Shown in pieces: positions 62,031 to 64,000 of a stretch of 64,000 bases of DNA; the first letter of the stretch is position 1; the number at the start of each line of letters is the position of its first letter. This stretch comes from Frigidibacter sp. RF13 (GTDB lineage: Bacteria; Pseudomonadota; Alphaproteobacteria; Rhodobacterales; Rhodobacteraceae): assembly GCF_026626305.1 (NCBI RefSeq), contig NZ_JAPNUE010000003.1, forward strand, positions 291,542 to 355,541. Direction: 5' to 3'. The position numbers were made by a program, and so were the translations under genes. The notes under the pieces are model-generated. The model had not been told where the DNA came from. It searched no databases and saw only the letters and a program-made list of their open reading frames with translations.

Positions 62031-63839
62031 CTAGAGGGGTGCCGTCGCCGCATCCAGCCAGCGGCGCGCAGCCTCCGACACACGCGGCCCGATCTTCGCG
62101 GCCACCTCGGCGTGATAGTCGTTCAGCCAGTCGACTTCGGCGCGCGTCATCAGGCCCGCCGCGATCAGCCGCCTGTCGATCGGCACGAAGGTCAGTGTCC
62201 GCATGCAAAGCATCTCGCGTTCGGCGTCGCCGCCCTCCGGCACCACCGCCGTCTCGACCAGCAGCAGGTTTTCGATCCTTATGCCGAAAGCGCCCTCCCG
62301 GTAATAGCCCGGCTCATTCGACAGGATCATCCCCGCCTCAAGCGGCACATCATAGCGCCGCGACAGCCCCATCGGCCCCTCGTGCACCGACAGATAGGCG
62401 CCCACGCCATGGCCGGTGCCATGGTTGAAATCCTGATGTGCGAGCCACAAGGGATAGCGCGCAATCGCATCCAGATGGCTGCCTGCAACGCCCTTCGGCC
62501 ATCTGAGCCGCGAGATGGCGATCATGCCCTGCAGGACACGGGTGAAACAGTCCCTCTCCACCTGCCCGGGCGCGCCGATGGCCACCGTCCGGGTGATGTC
62601 GGTGGTGCCATCGAGATATTGCCCGCCCGAATCGATCACCACGATCTCGCCTTCGCCGAACGGCCGGTCGCTCTCCTCGCTCACCCGATAATGCATGATC
62701 GCGCCGTTGGGGCCTGACCCGCAGATTGTCTCGAAACTGATGTCCCGAAGCGCGTTCGAGGCGCGGCGGAAGCCTTCAAGTGCGGTCACCGCGCGGATCT
62801 CGGTCATGCCGCCCTTCGGCACTTCCGCATCGAGCCAGGCGAGAAATTCAACCATTGCCGCCCCGTCGCGCAGATGCGCCTCGACCATGCCGGCGATCTC
62901 GGCCTCATTCTTGCGCGCCTTGGGCAGAAGACAGGGATCCTGCCCCCAGACGACCTCGGCGCCTGCCTCGGCGAGGATACGCGACACCGCCACCGGCGCC
63001 GTCGCCCGGTCGACCCTTATCCTGCCCCGCAGCTCTCTCAAGGCCGCCTCGAACGCCTCGGGCGCCGCGATCCGCACGCTCGGGCCGAGATGCGCAAGCA
63101 CCTCAGGCCCGAGCTTCGCCTGATCGATGAACAGATCGACGTTGCCATCGGCCTGCAGAAGCCCCAGGCACTGCACGACGGGATTGCGCGGAATATCCGC
63201 GCCGCGGATATTGAGAAGCCAGGACAGCGAATCCGGCAGCGTCAGAACCGCCGTCGCCTGACCCTCACGGCCGAGCTGACCGCCCAGCCGCCGCCGCTTG
63301 TCTGCTGAACTTTCGCCAGCAAGTTCAATCGGGTGAACGGCAACCTTTCCGCAGGGCGGCGTCGGCCGGTCGGTCCAGACCGCATCGACGAGATTGGCCG
63401 CCGCCACGAGCCCTATCCCGGTCCCGGCCAGCCGCGCCTCGATCTCCTCGATCTCGCGCGCGGTGTGCAGCCAGGGGTCATAGCCGATCCGCGCGCCTGC
63501 CGGTGCCCTTTCGGTGATCCAGTCGCCCGCTTTCACCTCCGGCCAGTCGACCGGCGTATAGACCGTGAGGTCCACCTGACCCTTCACCTGCGTCCGGTAG
63601 CGGCCATCGACGAACACCCCTGCCACTTCCGGCAGAACGACGCAAAACCCGGCCGAGCCGGTGAAGCCCGTCAGCCATTGCAGACGCGCGTCACAGTCGG
63701 CGACATATTCGCCCTGATGCACATCGGCGCGCGGCACGATGAAGCCCTGAAGCCCCGCCGCCGCCAGCGCTGCCCGGAGCGCCCCAAGCCGTGCGGCCCC
63801 ATGACGCGGCTCTGCCGTCACCTCGAATGTCTGAAACAT
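62031..63839 (-). CDS. Xaa-Pro aminopeptidase (M24B, long type)
   Basis: 602 residues from ATG 63839 (MFQTFEVTAEPRHGAARL). Two creatinase-N domains (about 1-290) precede the metallopeptidase domain, with metal ligands in VIDSGGQYLDGTTDITRT, HGTGHGVGAYLSVHEGP, NEPGYYREGAFGIRIENL and the closing Glu region. It removes residues before proline. It is convergent with aguB with 1 nt between the stops. Confidence 0.93.
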   Translation of the reverse strand: MFQTFEVTAEPRHGAARLGALRAALAAAGLQGFIVPRADVHQGEYVADCDARLQWLTGFTGSAGFCVVLPEVAGVFVDGRYRTQVKGQVDLTVYTPVDWPEVKAGDWITERAPAGARIGYDPWLHTAREIEEIEARLAGTGIGLVAAANLVDAVWTDRPTPPCGKVAVHPIELAGESSADKRRRLGGQLGREGQATAVLTLPDSLSWLLNIRGADIPRNPVVQCLGLLQADGNVDLFIDQAKLGPEVLAHLGPSVRIAAPEAFEAALRELRGRIRVDRATAPVAVSRILAEAGAEVVWGQDPCLLPKARKNEAEIAGMVEAHLRDGAAMVEFLAWLDAEVPKGGMTEIRAVTALEGFRRASNALRDISFETICGSGPNGAIMHYRVSEESDRPFGEGEIVVIDSGGQYLDGTTDITRTVAIGAPGQVERDCFTRVLQGMIAISRLRWPKGVAGSHLDAIARYPLWLAHQDFNHGTGHGVGAYLSVHEGPMGLSRRYDVPLEAGMILSNEPGYYREGAFGIRIENLLLVETAVVPEGGDAEREMLCMRTLTFVPIDRRLIAAGLMTRAEVDWLNDYHAEVAAKIGPRVSEAARRWLDAATAPL

Positions 63840-63849
63840 CCTGTCCTCA

Positions 63850-63905
63850 CGTTCTGTCCCCAAATACTCCGGGAGGGTCCGGGAGGGCAGAGCCCTCCCG
63901 GCGGA
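63850..63905. repeat. Rhodobacterales hairpin repeat, inverted copy
   Basis: CCCCAAATACTCCGGGAGG (63858-63876) is followed by GTCC and the hairpin GGGAGGGC-AGA-GCCCTCCC (63881-63899). It is the reverse complement of the arrangement at 4858-4898. Confidence 0.75.
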
Positions 63906-63935
63906 TCGGCGCCCCCGGAGCGCGGGCCGGTAAAA

Positions 63936-63988
63936 CCCCCCCCACCCCCGACCCCCCCAACCCCCCCCCCCGCGCCGGGGGGGGGGGC
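63936..63988. other. C/G homopolymer tract at the window end
   Basis: Runs of 7-12 C followed by a run of 11-12 G make up nearly all of this stretch. No gene fits, and such tracts are easily miscalled. Confidence 0.6.
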
Positions 63989-64000
63989 CAAAGCGGGCCC

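Overview
The window looks like a chromosomal segment of an alphaproteobacterium of the Rhodobacterales (Rhodobacter/Paracoccus-like). The evidence is uniformly high GC, the RpoE-ChrR pair, a bamB-der neighbourhood, CIRCE-controlled groESL, and a dispersed family of short GC-rich hairpin repeats ending in a GGTATTTGGGCCAAGATGAA-like box between gene ends. No database search was possible; all names come from reading motifs, lengths and gene order.

Layout. 1-13.9 kb is core chromosome: sodB, a YkuE-like phosphoesterase, a TraB/GumN protein, a LOG-family protein, a LysM protein, an ArsR-type regulator divergent from an ATM1-type ABC exporter, a TPR protein-bamB-der cluster, a glycosyltransferase, an FkbM remnant and serS. 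At 14.04 kb lies a tRNA-Ser(GCT). From there to about 42.2 kb everything looks accessory. 14.3-27.3 kb is an arsenic island: arsJ, its partner GAPDH and an ArsR-ArsC fusion on one strand, arsA on the other, then a DUF2478 gene and a complete arsenite oxidase locus with its three-component sensor (aioX-aioS-aioR, aioB-aioA). It ends in the first 22 codons of an acr3 arsenite pump, cut off and joined to a 5'-truncated HTH gene. 27.4-36.3 kb holds a singlet-oxygen type regulon (rpoE-chrR, plus a flavin oxidoreductase, a Cfa-like methyltransferase, a chalcone-isomerase-like protein, an MFS protein, DUF3833, DUF1365 and an SDR). Two same-orientation IS6-family remnants border it. 36.4-41.2 kb carries a three-gene ABC/FtsX/HlyD exporter and the tail of a P-type ATPase, cut by an IS427-group (IS5 family) element. 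Core chromosome resumes at prs (42.2 kb) and runs to the end: ribF, ppaC, groESL, a Gre factor, modABC with a short ModE, aguB and a Xaa-Pro aminopeptidase.

How it works together. AioX should bind periplasmic arsenite and signal through AioS to AioR, which would switch on the periplasmic Mo/Rieske arsenite oxidase. Arsenate entering the cell can be made into 1-arseno-3-phosphoglycerate by the GAPDH and exported by ArsJ, or reduced by the ArsC half of the fusion. ArsA is present but its membrane partner (Acr3/ArsB) is missing from the window, apart from the acr3 stub. The modABC locus would help supply the molybdenum AioA needs. The lipid-gene cluster carries three matching TGATCC-N18-TAT promoters: one ahead of rpoE and two back to back between the flavin-oxidoreductase operon and DUF1365-SDR. 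That makes it a self-contained RpoE-ChrR module, plausibly for modifying membrane fatty acids under photo-oxidative stress. The last ~65 bases are homopolymer-rich and may be unreliable.
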